Positions 7,895-16,632 of a stretch of 64,000 nucleotides of DNA are shown here, piece after piece; position 1 is the first letter of the stretch; each line of letters begins with the position of its first letter. This stretch comes from an uncultured Prevotellaceae bacterium (lineage in GTDB: Bacteria > Bacteroidota > Bacteroidia > Bacteroidales > Muribaculaceae), in contig ONJS01000008.1 of assembly GCA_900318205.1 (NCBI GenBank), forward strand, positions 124,001 through 188,000. The letters run 5' to 3'. A program made the translations under genes and the position numbers. The notes beneath the pieces are model-generated. The model had not been told where the DNA came from. It searched no databases and saw only the letters and a program-made list of their open reading frames with translations.

Positions 7895-10159
7895 ATGAAA
7901 ACGACTAAATTACTTTTTACATTATTGGCCCTGCTAGGCATGACCCAAGCAGCGGCACAGGAGTATGAGTACGTCCCCTTCGTCCGCGAGGGGGTCAAGT
8001 GGGTATATCGCATCTATAATGATGGCGGTTTCTATCCTACAGACCCGTCCGTACCAGAGGGCAGAACCTATATGAAACTTGAATTTAAGGGTGATACTAC
8101 CATTAATGGAAAGATTTATAAGGCAATGCATAAGTACCATGGCGATACAATCAACCGCGAGCATGACACGATTCCCATCTATATGCGCGAGGAAAACAAA
8201 GTGGTCTATGGCATCGTACCCGATGGCCGATGCTATGCAGACTGTCCGATAGGAATTTGGGAAGATCATGCTTTATTTGAAAAAATGTTTTCAGGTGAAG
8301 AATTCATATTGTACGATTTCAACGACCCTATAACATTTTGTAAAACCCGTCTGAAAACGGATTCTTTATTATACACTGATGTCATTTCCATCGGGAAAAA
8401 CAAAGCTAAGAGATATGTATTCAATTATATCGGTGATTTCTCCATAGTAGAGGGTATAGGTTATTCAGGCTATTCAAGTTATACCTTGTTTTTATGGTGG
8501 ACACCTGAAATAACAATGAAAATGAAATTGCCAAACCGCGAATCATATCAAGAAGCTATCTTTTCATTAAGCTATGTTGTCGAGGACGGGGAGATTATCT
8601 ATACTCCAAGTGGGAACCAACCGACACCAGACCCCGAGCCAAGCGATTATGAGTACGTCCCTTTCGTTCGCGAGGGAGTGAAGTGGACTTATGCTATCGA
8701 TGACTATCGTTTTTTTGCGGATTACGAGACTATCCCAGCCCGTGGCGACAACACGGTTTACCGCACGCTTGAGTTAAGAGGTGACACCATCATTGATGGC
8801 AAAACCTATAAGGCGATGCACAAGTGTGTTGATGATGAGTACAGCGAACCCAGTGATGTTATTGTCCTCTACTTGCGTGAGGAGGACAAGATGGTCTATG
8901 GAATCGTGCCCGACAATGTTTTATATGACGATGCCACTCTGATTAACGGGATTAACGAACAGGTCAGGCAAGCGATAGCATTGGGAAATGAATTTCTGCT
9001 CTATGATTTCCAGGATCCATTCACCTACTGGGACAATCTTGTTAACTACGAACTTCATATGGACACCATTGAGGTGGGCGGGCATTGTGTCAAGCGTGTA
9101 TTTGATGGACGTCATCAAGAGGGTGATGATTTCCAAGTCATTGAGGGCATTGGCGCGATGGGTATGAACAGTTATCCGTTGTGTTTTATCATGCCTGTTG
9201 GCGGAGATATTCATGGGACTGAGTACTACAGCCTCGTGAAAGTTGAAGAGGACGGAGCCGTCATCTATCCTCATCCGGGTTATGCTGAAGATAGGTACAT
9301 GCCTCTCATCCGTGAGGGCGTGAAGTGGATTTACGAGAAAGTCACTATACAGGGTGGCGACACGATTTGCCAGTATTACACCTATGAGTTCAAGGGTAAC
9401 CATCCAGAGAAGACAGATTATGACTGTGTTTGTAAAGCATTGTATCGCTATGATGGCCAGCAGCACGACCTCGACGTGGAAAATGACACTATTGTAGCAG
9501 GCATGATGGAGAATGAAGCAATTATTAAGTCCTATTTTAATGAGCCTATGAAACAGGTCGTCAGACAAGATCGAAACATGATAAACCTCGGTACAGAACA
9601 ACAATACACATTGTATTTAATGGGGACAAACTATGGATGGTTGGGCTGCTATTACTATTATGTCATGAATCAGAAAGAATCATTCCTTAATGATGCTAAT
9701 TTTGTCAAGGCCGATCCGATAATGATTGACGGTTATCAATGCAGCCGACTTGCCTATCTCGATGAGCTGGGCGATACAGTGGCTTATGTGGTCGAGGGCA
9801 TCGGCTTCGACAGCCGCGACATGGGTGACCTATTGACCCCTTTCACCCGAAAGCCTGACCCCAATGCCGATTATCAGGAATGGTGTGGATTGAGCCATGT
9901 CATCAAGGACGGCAAAATCATCTACAAGGGAATGTGCTATCATCCTATAGAAATCCCGGGCGACGTCAATGGGGACGGCGAAATCACTGTCGCCGACGCC
10001 AACAGCGTGATTGACGTTGTTATCATGGGAGGCAACGCCAGCCATCCCCGCATACCCATCGACGAAGACGGCAATTACATCGGTGACGTTAACGGCGACG
10101 GCGAAGTCACCATCGCCGATGTCAATGCCATCATCGACATGATCCTGAACAACAACTAA
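7895..10159 (+). CDS. Secreted protein with three copies of a YEYVPFVREGVKW domain and dockerin-like C-terminus
   Basis: 754 residues. Signal peptide about 1-21 (LLFTLLALLGMTQAAAQ). Three repeats of one domain begin at about residues 22 (EYEYVPFVREGVKWVYR), 250 (YEYVPFVREGVKWTY) and 467 (YMPLIREGVKWIYEKV), each with phrases such as GDTxINGKxYKAMHKY and a closing KxEDGxxIY. The tail (about 689-754) is a two-motif dockerin nearly identical to that of the upstream gene. The repeat domain is not one I can name. The coding DNA is more AT-rich than neighbouring housekeeping genes, especially near 8240-8560. It lies 13 bases after its paralogue and 13 bases before a small membrane gene, so the three form one likely operon. 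Confidence 0.8.
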   Translation: MKTTKLLFTLLALLGMTQAAAQEYEYVPFVREGVKWVYRIYNDGGFYPTDPSVPEGRTYMKLEFKGDTTINGKIYKAMHKYHGDTINREHDTIPIYMREENKVVYGIVPDGRCYADCPIGIWEDHALFEKMFSGEEFILYDFNDPITFCKTRLKTDSLLYTDVISIGKNKAKRYVFNYIGDFSIVEGIGYSGYSSYTLFLWWTPEITMKMKLPNRESYQEAIFSLSYVVEDGEIIYTPSGNQPTPDPEPSDYEYVPFVREGVKWTYAIDDYRFFADYETIPARGDNTVYRTLELRGDTIIDGKTYKAMHKCVDDEYSEPSDVIVLYLREEDKMVYGIVPDNVLYDDATLINGINEQVRQAIALGNEFLLYDFQDPFTYWDNLVNYELHMDTIEVGGHCVKRVFDGRHQEGDDFQVIEGIGAMGMNSYPLCFIMPVGGDIHGTEYYSLVKVEEDGAVIYPHPGYAEDRYMPLIREGVKWIYEKVTIQGGDTICQYYTYEFKGNHPEKTDYDCVCKALYRYDGQQHDLDVENDTIVAGMMENEAIIKSYFNEPMKQVVRQDRNMINLGTEQQYTLYLMGTNYGWLGCYYYYVMNQKESFLNDANFVKADPIMIDGYQCSRLAYLDELGDTVAYVVEGIGFDSRDMGDLLTPFTRKPDPNADYQEWCGLSHVIKDGKIIYKGMCYHPIEIPGDVNGDGEITVADANSVIDVVIMGGNASHPRIPIDEDGNYIGDVNGDGEVTIADVNAIIDMILNNN

Positions 10160-10172
10160 AAACGTCACCACT

Positions 10173-10598
10173 ATGAACGCGACATCGAAACGGTGCCTTT
10201 GGGCGTTCCTGATATCGGCTGCGGTCTTTGCAGCGACATGCAGCGTGCGGGCCTTCCATTCTACAGTGGAATGTGCGTGGGCCCAAGTAGTTGCTTATGC
10301 CGCCATTACTTGGTTCCTGCTTGACAAGTGTGACCATGACACTAAAAAGCAGTTATTGCTCATCGTCAGCATCATTCTTGGGCGGCTGGTCCTCGATGTG
10401 GCGGTGAGGCTGCTGCTCCCCACTCCGATAGACACGGCATTTGAATCGGTCATCGCCATCACCACGATTCTATTGACATGGCTATGCCAAAGAACAAGGG
10501 AGTTCCTCATCACGATACTTGCCATCGTGTTCATCACCGTCTTGAATTCGGTCGTTCACCACGCATGGCTCGACTTCATCGCCACCCGCATGATGTAG
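10173..10598 (+). CDS. Small integral membrane protein, unknown function
   Basis: 141 residues with about four hydrophobic segments (roughly 9-25, 37-50, 60-80, 88-104 and 111-127, some possibly re-entrant). No family recognised. It follows the dockerin gene by 13 bases on the same strand. The stop is followed by an ATTCGTG-type repeat hairpin that may end the transcript. Confidence 0.6.
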   Translation: MNATSKRCLWAFLISAAVFAATCSVRAFHSTVECAWAQVVAYAAITWFLLDKCDHDTKKQLLLIVSIILGRLVLDVAVRLLLPTPIDTAFESVIAITTILLTWLCQRTREFLITILAIVFITVLNSVVHHAWLDFIATRMM

Positions 10599-10620
10599 CT
10601 CCATGCATATTATTTTAAAT

Positions 10621-10681
10621 AAATGGCCATGAATAGCCCATGAATATTTTATTTATGATTTAATTCGTGGCCATTCGTGTC
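10621..10681. repeat. ATTCGTG hairpin element, copy A
   Basis: Left arm atggccatgaat and right arm attcgtggccat pair over 11 of 12 bases around an AT-rich centre (attttatttatgattta). Same family as the copies at 11571, 11651, 13056, 13110 and 37571. Confidence 0.75.
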
Positions 10682-10699
10682 ATAAACATGGTAGGATAA

Positions 10700-10729
10700 T
10701 TGTTGATTGCCAAAAAGGTTATATCTTTG
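10700..10729 (+). promoter_or_regulatory. Promoter for beta-barrel-like gene
   Basis: TTG at 10700-10702, 19 bases, then TATCTTTG at 10722-10729, about 29 bases before ATG 10759. Good fit to the Bacteroidota sigma-ABfr consensus. Confidence 0.65.
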
Positions 10730-10758
10730 CATTCCAACACAACAAATACTGTGAAGTC

Positions 10759-11538
10759 ATGAAACGAATCATCATCATTCTGGCATTGTGCCTGCTGGGC
10801 GGTACGGCCTTTGTTCAGGCGCAGAACAAAAAAGAGAAGCAAGAGGTGGTAAAGTTGAAAAACGGTCACCGCGTGCGAGGCAAGATTGTAACCTATGCTC
10901 CGCTCGACTCGTTGGTCATCCAGGAGGATGACGGCACGCTGCAGACCATCTACTGGGACCGCATCAAGCAGATCACCAAGGAGGACTGGCAGCCGCAGCA
11001 GACGCTGGGCAGCGACTTCACCCCCGGCAAGGGTCCGCAGAAGGGTTACCGCGCCTTCGTCGACCTGGAGTTCTACAAATCCATCGACGCCATTTCCGAG
11101 GACCACTTCGGCTTCAGCACAGTCCATGGCTATCAATTCAAGCCCTGGCTGTTCGCCGGTGCCGGTGCAGGGATGAAAATCAGCCACAACAAGCATAGTA
11201 AACCTGATTTTGCCAAAAAGACCGATTTTTACATGTTTCCCGTGTTTGCCGACGTTCGCTTCGACCTGTTGAAGAGCAAATTCTCGCCTTATTTGGATTG
11301 CCGCATAGGCTACACCCTGGGAAACAAAGCCTATGGACTCATGTTCAACCCCTCGCTGGGATGCCGAATGGGCCTGACAGACAAGCTCGCCATCAACGCA
11401 TCACTGGGCTACAGCATGCAACGCACCGACATTGTGGTCGTTACAATCAACAACACCGCCATCTGGCACCACAAGGGCGGCAACGAACAGAACAACCCCT
11501 ACCACTGCCTCTCCATCAAACTAGGCCTCGAATTCTAA
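10759..11538 (+). CDS. Putative outer-membrane beta-barrel protein
   Basis: 259 residues. Signal peptide about 1-21 ending FVQAQ. Residues about 28-75 form a small basic domain (VVKLKNGHRVRGKIVTY ... IYWDRIKQITKE) like the short beta domains seen before Bacteroidetes barrels. From about 90 on there are alternating aromatic beta strands (GYQFKPWLFAGAGAGMKIS, FPVFADVRFDLL, PYLDCRIGYTLGN, INASLGYSMQ) ending in LSIKLGLEF, a C-terminal Phe typical of outer-membrane barrels. Function unknown. It has its own promoter and no close same-strand partner. Confidence 0.7.
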   Translation: MKRIIIILALCLLGGTAFVQAQNKKEKQEVVKLKNGHRVRGKIVTYAPLDSLVIQEDDGTLQTIYWDRIKQITKEDWQPQQTLGSDFTPGKGPQKGYRAFVDLEFYKSIDAISEDHFGFSTVHGYQFKPWLFAGAGAGMKISHNKHSKPDFAKKTDFYMFPVFADVRFDLLKSKFSPYLDCRIGYTLGNKAYGLMFNPSLGCRMGLTDKLAINASLGYSMQRTDIVVVTINNTAIWHHKGGNEQNNPYHCLSIKLGLEF

Positions 11539-11570
11539 GGCCCGAATCCCCAGAACAATATTTCACATAA

Positions 11571-11650
11571 ATGACCACGAATAATTCATGAATTATTTTA
11601 TTTATGATTTAATTCGTGGCCATTCGTGTCTTCTATCGCCAGAGAATAGA
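11571..11650. repeat. ATTCGTG hairpin element, copy B
   Basis: atgaccacgaat ... aattcgtggccattcgtgtc around the AT-rich centre tattttatttatgattt, followed by the spacer ttctatcgccagagaata that also separates the copies at 13056 and 13110. Confidence 0.8.
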
Positions 11651-11734
11651 ATAACATGAATGACCCATAAATTATTCAAGAATATTTTATTATTTATGAT
11701 TCATTCGTGGTAATTCGTGTCTTCAATCGCTGGC
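11651..11734. repeat. ATTCGTG hairpin element, copy C
   Basis: Directly abuts copy B; reads aacatgaatgaccc ... attcattcgtggtaattcgtgtc then ttcaatcgctgg. The left arm is less well conserved than in copy B. Confidence 0.7.
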
Positions 11735-11735
11735 A

Positions 11736-11796
11736 ATTCCCGAAAAATCATGAATTTTAAGGAACCTATTCCCGAAAAATCATGAATTTTAAGGAA
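11736..11796 (+). repeat. Two direct copies of a 29-base sequence, period 32
   Basis: The 29-base sequence attcccgaaaaatc...ttttaaggaa occurs at 11736-11764 and 11768-11796 with no difference that I can see. It sits between the hairpin elements and the -7 box (TAACTTTG, 11826-11833) of the downstream ATPase gene, so it could be an operator or simply a slipped duplication. Confidence 0.75.
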
Positions 11797-11856
11797 AATA
11801 TATTGTGTAATTCCATATAATATGCTAACTTTGCGCCCAATAGAACAATCCTGAAT

Positions 11857-12984
11857 ATGATTAAGCGAAGCATTGAAGATACAATCAAGGGCCAACTGCA
11901 TGATGACAGAGCCATCATTGTCATGGGTGCAAGACAAGTGGGTAAAACCACGCTGTTAAAGCAGGTTTTTGCAACAGACGGCAGCGACGTGTTGTGGATG
12001 AGTGGCGATGAGCCCGACGTGAGAGGAATGTTTGAAAACATGACATCAACCCGGTTGAGAAGCATTATTGGCAATCATCGTGTAGTCATCATCGACGAAG
12101 CACAACGTATCGAGGACATCGGCATTAAATTAAAATTGATCACCGACCAAATTCCAGAAGTTCAACTGCTGGCTACAGGCAGTTCCTCGTTTGAACTGGC
12201 CAATAAAATCAATGAGCCGCTCACAGGCCGCAAGTGGGAATACAAACTGTTTCCCCTCTCATTCACCGAACTTGTCAACGAAACCAATCTGATCGAGGAA
12301 AAACGAATGGTGCCTCATCGCATGGTTTATGGCAGTTACCCTAACGTGGTGACACATCCGGGCAAGGAGGTAGCGATACTGCATGAATTGACCGAAAGTT
12401 ACCTTTACAAAGACATCCTTGAGTTCGACAGGATTCATAAACCCGAAAAACTGACTAAATTGCTTCAGGCTTTAGCCTATCAGGTAGGTGCCGAAGTGTC
12501 CTACAATGAGTTGTCACAACTTTGTGGATTGGATGCCAAGACAGTGGCTAGTTACATCTCTATTCTTGAGCAGGCCTATATTATCTTTCGTTTGGGCTCG
12601 TTCAGTCGCAACCTGCGCAACGAATTGAAAAACAGCCGCAAAATCTACTTCTATGACAATGGAATCAGAAATGCTCTAATCGGCAATTTCTCTCAAGTCG
12701 AGAATCGCACTGATGTCGGGGCATTGTTTGAGAATTATGCCATAGCCGAACGGATAAAGCGCAAGGAGTATCTGATAGATTATGCGAGAAGCTGGTTCTG
12801 GCGCAATACCAATAAACAAGAAATCGACTATATCGAAGAGAAAGACGATAAAATCCATGCCTATGAGCTGAAATGGAATCCTAGACGCAAGACTTCAGCA
12901 CCGTTGTCGTTCCGCAATGCCTATCCTGACGCCGATTTCACCATCATCAACCGAGACAACATTGAGGACCTGCTCCTCTACTGA
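11857..12984 (+). CDS. AAA_14/DUF4143 ATPase
   Basis: 375 residues. Walker A GARQVGKTT (about 24-32), Walker B VVIIDEAQ, sensor-like LLATGSSSFEL, then a DUF4143 region (YLYKDILEFDRIHKPEKLTKLLQAL, ASYISILEQAYIIFRL) and a C-terminal nuclease-like fold segment (QEIDYIEEKDDKIHAYELKWN) where E/D...E...K resembles a restriction-endonuclease core. This architecture is frequent in Bacteroidetes and archaea as a widely transferred family of unknown role, suspected in defence or mobile elements. The gene has its own -7 box and is bracketed on both sides by the same ATTCGTG repeats, suggesting that it moves or recombines as a cassette. Confidence 0.88.
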   Translation: MIKRSIEDTIKGQLHDDRAIIVMGARQVGKTTLLKQVFATDGSDVLWMSGDEPDVRGMFENMTSTRLRSIIGNHRVVIIDEAQRIEDIGIKLKLITDQIPEVQLLATGSSSFELANKINEPLTGRKWEYKLFPLSFTELVNETNLIEEKRMVPHRMVYGSYPNVVTHPGKEVAILHELTESYLYKDILEFDRIHKPEKLTKLLQALAYQVGAEVSYNELSQLCGLDAKTVASYISILEQAYIIFRLGSFSRNLRNELKNSRKIYFYDNGIRNALIGNFSQVENRTDVGALFENYAIAERIKRKEYLIDYARSWFWRNTNKQEIDYIEEKDDKIHAYELKWNPRRKTSAPLSFRNAYPDADFTIINRDNIEDLLLY

Positions 12985-13055
12985 TAGTTTTTCAAAGGTC
13001 TTGCAGTATATTGAGCATCGATAAGAGCATCAAGTGCTAATAAAGCGAATCAACT

Positions 13056-13101
13056 CTGAATATTTTATTTATGATCCATTCGTGTCTTCAATCGCCAGAG
13101 A
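13056..13101. repeat. ATTCGTG element, copy D (right half only)
   Basis: tgaatattttatttatgatc then cattcgtgtcttcaatcgcc; the left arm is missing or decayed. It is followed by the spacer agagaataaaaaaa leading into copy E. Confidence 0.7.
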
Positions 13102-13109
13102 ATAAAAAA

Positions 13110-13176
13110 ACACGAATATCCATGAATAACCCATGAATTATTTTATTTATGATTTAATTCGTGACCATTCGTGTCT
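13110..13176. repeat. ATTCGTG hairpin element, copy E
   Basis: Best preserved copy: cacgaatatccatgaat on the left and attcgtgaccattcgtg on the right form two stacked CACGAAT/ATTCGTG arms around an AT-rich centre. It ends just before the -33 box of the GntP promoter. Confidence 0.85.
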
Positions 13177-13182
13177 TTAAAT

Positions 13183-13214
13183 TTTGATACTCTGGATTTT
13201 ATGTCGTACCTTTG
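13183..13214 (+). promoter_or_regulatory. Promoter of GntP-family gene, nearly leaderless
   Basis: TTTG 13183-13186, 20 bases, TACCTTTG 13207-13214: a full match to the Bacteroidota consensus. The first in-frame ATG after it is at 13220 and a second at 13229, so the mRNA should begin within a few bases of the start codon. Confidence 0.8.
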
Positions 13215-13219
13215 CAGAT

Positions 13220-14572
13220 ATGACAACGATGAGTACATTATTGATATTTGCTGCGGCTATCGTGTTGATGGTTGTGGCGATTGCACGGTGGAAGGTGCAC
13301 CCCTTCCTGGCGATACTGGGCACAGCGATTCTGCTGGCTGCGTTGCTGGGCATACCGTTTACCGACATTCCCGATGTCATCGGCAAAGGCTTCGGGGGCG
13401 TGTTCAGCGGCATTGCCCTGGTGATTATCTTCGGCACACTCATCGGCAGGGTGCTGGAACGCACAGGTGGCGCTGTCGCCCTGGCACGGGCCGTGGAGCG
13501 CGTGGTAGGCAAACGCCATCCCCGCTTGGCGATGATGCTCATCGGCTGGATTGTGTCCATCCCGGTATTCTGCGACAGCGGCTTCGTGCTGGTCAGCCCC
13601 ATCGGCAAGTCATTAGCCAAACGCTCTGGCACTTCACCCATTCCGTTGATGCTGGCGCTGGCTGCAGGCCTGTTTGCCTCCCATGTGTTCATCCCTCCCA
13701 CCCCTGGTCCCGTGGCAGCGGCTGGTATGGTCGGGCTGGAAAACAACCTGCTGTTGGTCATCGGTCTGGGTGCCATCATCTCGCTCCTGTCGCTCGTGCC
13801 TGCCTACTTCTTTGCCGGCCGTTTCGGCAAACTTGACACAGAGTTCTCCGAGGCATCAGAGGACTCCGAGAGTCAGCAAATGAGTTGCAGCGCTGCACTG
13901 GCTTTCCTGCCCATCGTGCTTCCCATCGTGCTGATGGCACTGGGCAGCGTGGCATCCCTGGTAACCATGCCCGAAAACGTGGCAGCAGTGTTCACCTTCC
14001 TGGGCAAACCCGTCATCGCCCTGATGCTTGCCCTATTGTCCTGCCTGCCCCTGCTGATGCGGCAAAAGAAGCTGGGCGAATTCCACGACATCACCTCGAA
14101 CGCGCTCAAGACCGCTGGCCCCATCATCTTTATCACCGCTGCAGGCGGTGTGCTGGGTGCCGTGGTCACTGCAAGCGGTTTTGTCGATGTCATCAAGGAG
14201 TCGGGTGATTCGCTCAAGATGCTGGGCGTAGTCTTCCCCTTCCTCATCGCTGCCATCCTCAAGTCGGCACAAGGCTCATCGACCGTCGCCATCACGACCA
14301 CCGCGAGCATGATGGGAATGTTCAGCGACTCGGGCTCGATGATGAATGCACTGGGCTTTACGAGCCCCCTTGCGGCAGCACTCGTGGTGATGGCCATCGG
14401 CGCCGGAGCGATGACCGTGTCACATGCCAACGACAGCTACTTCTGGGTAGTGACGGGTTTTGGCGGCATCAAGCCCCGCGACGGCTACCGCACCATGACA
14501 CTCATGACACTGATCATGGGCATCACCGCCATCGCACTCATCGCCCTTGCCGCTGCCATATTACCCATCTAA
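13220..14572 (+). CDS. GntP-family gluconate/organic acid:H+ symporter
   Basis: About 450 residues from ATG 13220 (or 447 from ATG 13229); longer starts would overlap the promoter. The polytopic sequence has GntP hallmarks: VHPFLAILGTAILLAALLG at the N-terminus, GFGGVFSGIALVIIFGTLIG, the PVFCDSGFV motif, HVFIPPTPGPVAAA, and SAQGSSTVAITTTASMMG near the C-terminus, ending in HANDSYFWVVTGF. Family members import gluconate or related acids with protons. No kinase or catabolic gene is adjacent, so the substrate is not defined by context. It stands alone between repeat-rich gaps. Confidence 0.9.
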   Translation: MTTMSTLLIFAAAIVLMVVAIARWKVHPFLAILGTAILLAALLGIPFTDIPDVIGKGFGGVFSGIALVIIFGTLIGRVLERTGGAVALARAVERVVGKRHPRLAMMLIGWIVSIPVFCDSGFVLVSPIGKSLAKRSGTSPIPLMLALAAGLFASHVFIPPTPGPVAAAGMVGLENNLLLVIGLGAIISLLSLVPAYFFAGRFGKLDTEFSEASEDSESQQMSCSAALAFLPIVLPIVLMALGSVASLVTMPENVAAVFTFLGKPVIALMLALLSCLPLLMRQKKLGEFHDITSNALKTAGPIIFITAAGGVLGAVVTASGFVDVIKESGDSLKMLGVVFPFLIAAILKSAQGSSTVAITTTASMMGMFSDSGSMMNALGFTSPLAAALVVMAIGAGAMTVSHANDSYFWVVTGFGGIKPRDGYRTMTLMTLIMGITAIALIALAAAILPI

Positions 14573-14669
14573 GGGACTAATGAGCGACTGTCATCATAGA
14601 AGACTCTTTTTCATGTCCGTGCCACGCACGGAGAAATTAAGCAAAAATTTGTAGAAAAATTAAACAAAT

Positions 14670-14752
14670 TCAATTTTTATTATAATTTTATTTATAATTT
14701 TGTTTAATTTCTCGCGCGAAGCGCGATTATAATTTGAGGCATTAGTTTGCAA
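14670..14752 (+). repeat. AT-rich element with GC hairpin (CGCGcgaaGCGCG), copy 3
   Basis: attttatttataattttgtttaatttctcgcgcgaagcgcgattata: the same AT-rich lead and hairpin position as copies at 42910, 52566 and 56950, but with the stem sequence changed to CGCG/CGCG. The rest of the 14573-14898 gap shows a small hairpin ccgtgccacgcacgg (about 14620-14636) and no gene. Confidence 0.6.
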
Positions 14753-14898
14753 CTCCCTCTTGTAATTCCGGAATTAAACGACGATACTGCCCAAGAGCAT
14801 AAACGGCATGGTTCTTGCAATATCAAAAAAACGCCCCTTTATCATGACGGGGCAGACAAACTGTCAGTAACAACACAAAATAAATAGACATAACAAAT

Positions 14899-15453
14899 AT
14901 GAAAGGTAAAGTTTATACCCGCACCGGCGATGCCGGACAGACGTCGCTGGTGAGCGGCAACCGTGTGAGCAAAGATGATGTACGCGTCGAGGCCTATGGC
15001 ACTGTCGATGAGTTGAATTCCAACATCGGCGTGCTGCTGCACAGCACCAAACTCGATGACCAGAATGTGATAACCCTGTTGCGCAAGGCCCAAAACAAGC
15101 TGTTCAATATCGGTGCCTACCTGGCCAACGATGCCACCGACGCCACCCTTTATGGCCTGACACAGGAGGATGTCGACGAGCTGGAACACATGATGGACGT
15201 GATGAGCCAGGAATTGCCCCCCATGCGCGGCTTCATTCTGCCTGGCGGTTCACGCCTCTCGGCCCAGGCCGACCGCTGCCGCACCGTCACCCGCCGTGCC
15301 GAGCGCCGCGTGGTGACCCTCGCGCGCAGTGCCAAGGTCCAACCGCTCGTGCTGGAATACCTCAACCGCCTGAGTGATTTCTTCTTTGTGTTTGCAAGAT
15401 ATAACAATATCCAGAACCAGGTGGAAGAAATTTATTGGGATAAAGATGCCTAA
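14899..15453 (+). CDS. pduO: Cob(I)yrinic acid a,c-diamide/cobalamin adenosyltransferase, PduO type
   Basis: 184 residues, the full length of a PduO/MMAB-type ATP:cob(I)alamin adenosyltransferase. The N-terminal ATP motif YTRTGDAGQTSL, the VEAYGTVDELNSNIG segment and the helix RCRTVTRRAERRVV are characteristic. The enzyme transfers the adenosyl group from ATP to cob(I)alamin to make coenzyme B12. No cobalamin riboswitch, B12 transporter or B12-dependent mutase is visible nearby, so it appears as an isolated gene. Upstream lies a repeat-bearing gap; downstream, after about 110 bases, a DUF2795 gene with its own promoter. Confidence 0.93.
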   Translation: MKGKVYTRTGDAGQTSLVSGNRVSKDDVRVEAYGTVDELNSNIGVLLHSTKLDDQNVITLLRKAQNKLFNIGAYLANDATDATLYGLTQEDVDELEHMMDVMSQELPPMRGFILPGGSRLSAQADRCRTVTRRAERRVVTLARSAKVQPLVLEYLNRLSDFFFVFARYNNIQNQVEEIYWDKDA

Positions 15454-15498
15454 AAGAAAAAAAATCCCAATTTATTAACCGCATCTCAAAAATTATAT

Positions 15499-15506
15499 TA
15501 CTTTTG
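15499..15506 (+). promoter_or_regulatory. -7 box for DUF2795 gene
   Basis: TACTTTTG followed by cg, 57 bases before ATG 15563; no clear -33 element. Confidence 0.55.
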
Positions 15507-15562
15507 CGCAATTTTTAAAACACAGGATATTTTCATAAAAACAGCACAACAAGAAAAAGACT

Positions 15563-15787
15563 ATGTATTGGACACTTGAATTGGCAACAAAACTCGAGGA
15601 TGCTCCCTGGCCCGCTACCAAGGCTGAGCTCATCGACTATGCCGTGCGCAGTGGCGCACCTCTCGAAGTGATCGAAAACCTGCAGGAGATTGAAGACGAA
15701 GGCGACACCTACGAATCCATCGAGGACATCTGGCCCGACTATCCGACCAACGACGATGACTTCTTCTTCGACCCCGAGGAATACTAA
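15563..15787 (+). CDS. DUF2795 family protein
   Basis: 74 residues, acidic. The start MYWTLELATKLEDAPWPATKAELIDYAVRSGAP and the ending DDFFFDPEEY match the small DUF2795 proteins common in Bacteroidetes. Function unknown; the fold is thought to be a small helical domain. It is monocistronic, with an upstream -7 box and a strong terminator directly downstream. Confidence 0.85.
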   Translation: MYWTLELATKLEDAPWPATKAELIDYAVRSGAPLEVIENLQEIEDEGDTYESIEDIWPDYPTNDDDFFFDPEEY

Positions 15788-15820
15788 CACACATCACCAG
15801 AGAAAGAATACAACAGGATA

Positions 15821-15860
15821 ACGGCAGTCTCGCCATTGGGGCGAGGTTGCCGTCATTTTT
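15821..15860 (+). terminator. Rho-independent terminator after DUF2795 gene
   Basis: Stem ACGGCAgtCTCGCC / GGCGAGgtTGCCGT with a short attg-type loop, followed by cattttt. Confidence 0.85.
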
Positions 15861-15935
15861 CCAGATGAAAACGGCACGGTTTTTGCAGGAAATCTCAGAT
15901 AATGAGCGTCTCAATAACCCACAACATCGACAATT

Positions 15936-16616
15936 ATGATATACACCTGTCCCAAATGCGGTAAAAAGATGGACTTGAGCACCGAGGTGCTCATCAACAG
16001 CGGCTATGTGGTCATCTGCCCGCAATGCCTGTGCCAACTGCAGATTGTGGGCGACTATGCCTACATCCCCCATGACAGTCTGGAACTCGACACCACCGTT
16101 GAGCCGTCACACTCCATCAACTGCCCCAAGTGCGGACACGAGGCCAGCACAGGGGCCCACTTCTGTCCCAACTGCGGTGCCAGTTTCGACGCCGGCAGCA
16201 AGACGACCACGGCGATGGACCTCGCACCCGAGGACGTGACGGTGTTGCCGCCGCCCTTGCCCGACACCGACCCGCTCTATAACGAAGCCATCAATTTCCT
16301 CAGGAACTGCACCGCCATCACACCGATGATGCTGCGCGACCGTTTCCACATCAGCGACGAACGCGCCGCTGAACTCATCCGCCAGCTGGAAGCCGGCGGT
16401 ATCATCGGCCCCTATAACCACGGCGGCCCACGCCAGATCCTGATTCCCCACCGCAGGATGTATGACTACACCCCGCCGCGCACGACGATGCAGGGCCAAC
16501 AACCAAATCAAAATCAGGGTCAAGGTCCAATCTTTCCCCGCCGCGGCACAGGCTGCTTCACGTGGCTACTGTTCATCATGATATTTATTTTCCTGTTGAA
16601 AGCCTGCGGCCTATAA
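15936..16616 (+). CDS. Double zinc-ribbon protein with FtsK-gamma-like winged helix and C-terminal membrane anchor
   Basis: 226 residues. Ribbon 1 uses C5, C8, C28, C31; ribbon 2 uses C63, C66, C77, C80 (CPKCGHE ... FCPNCG). A proline-rich linker leads to a winged-helix region at about 111-170 (DPLYNEAINFLRNCTAITPMML, then ERAAELIRQLEAGGIIGP), which is the FtsK gamma/WH fold that reads DNA in FtsK. A Gln-rich linker and one transmembrane helix (about 207-222) end the protein. Ribbon 1 has exactly the same Cys spacing and wording as the gene at 28235, so the two belong to one family set around the tubulin/actin-like operon. Function unknown; a tail-anchored, possibly DNA- or peptide-binding adaptor is my inference. 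Confidence 0.75.
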   Translation: MIYTCPKCGKKMDLSTEVLINSGYVVICPQCLCQLQIVGDYAYIPHDSLELDTTVEPSHSINCPKCGHEASTGAHFCPNCGASFDAGSKTTTAMDLAPEDVTVLPPPLPDTDPLYNEAINFLRNCTAITPMMLRDRFHISDERAAELIRQLEAGGIIGPYNHGGPRQILIPHRRMYDYTPPRTTMQGQQPNQNQGQGPIFPRRGTGCFTWLLFIMIFIFLLKACGL

Positions 16617-16632
16617 TCCACACCCATTGATA

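Noticed and set aside
14573-14898. Cobalamin riboswitch upstream of the adenosyltransferase
   Set aside because: I looked for a B12-box-like conserved core and saw none; the gap holds a repeat hairpin instead.
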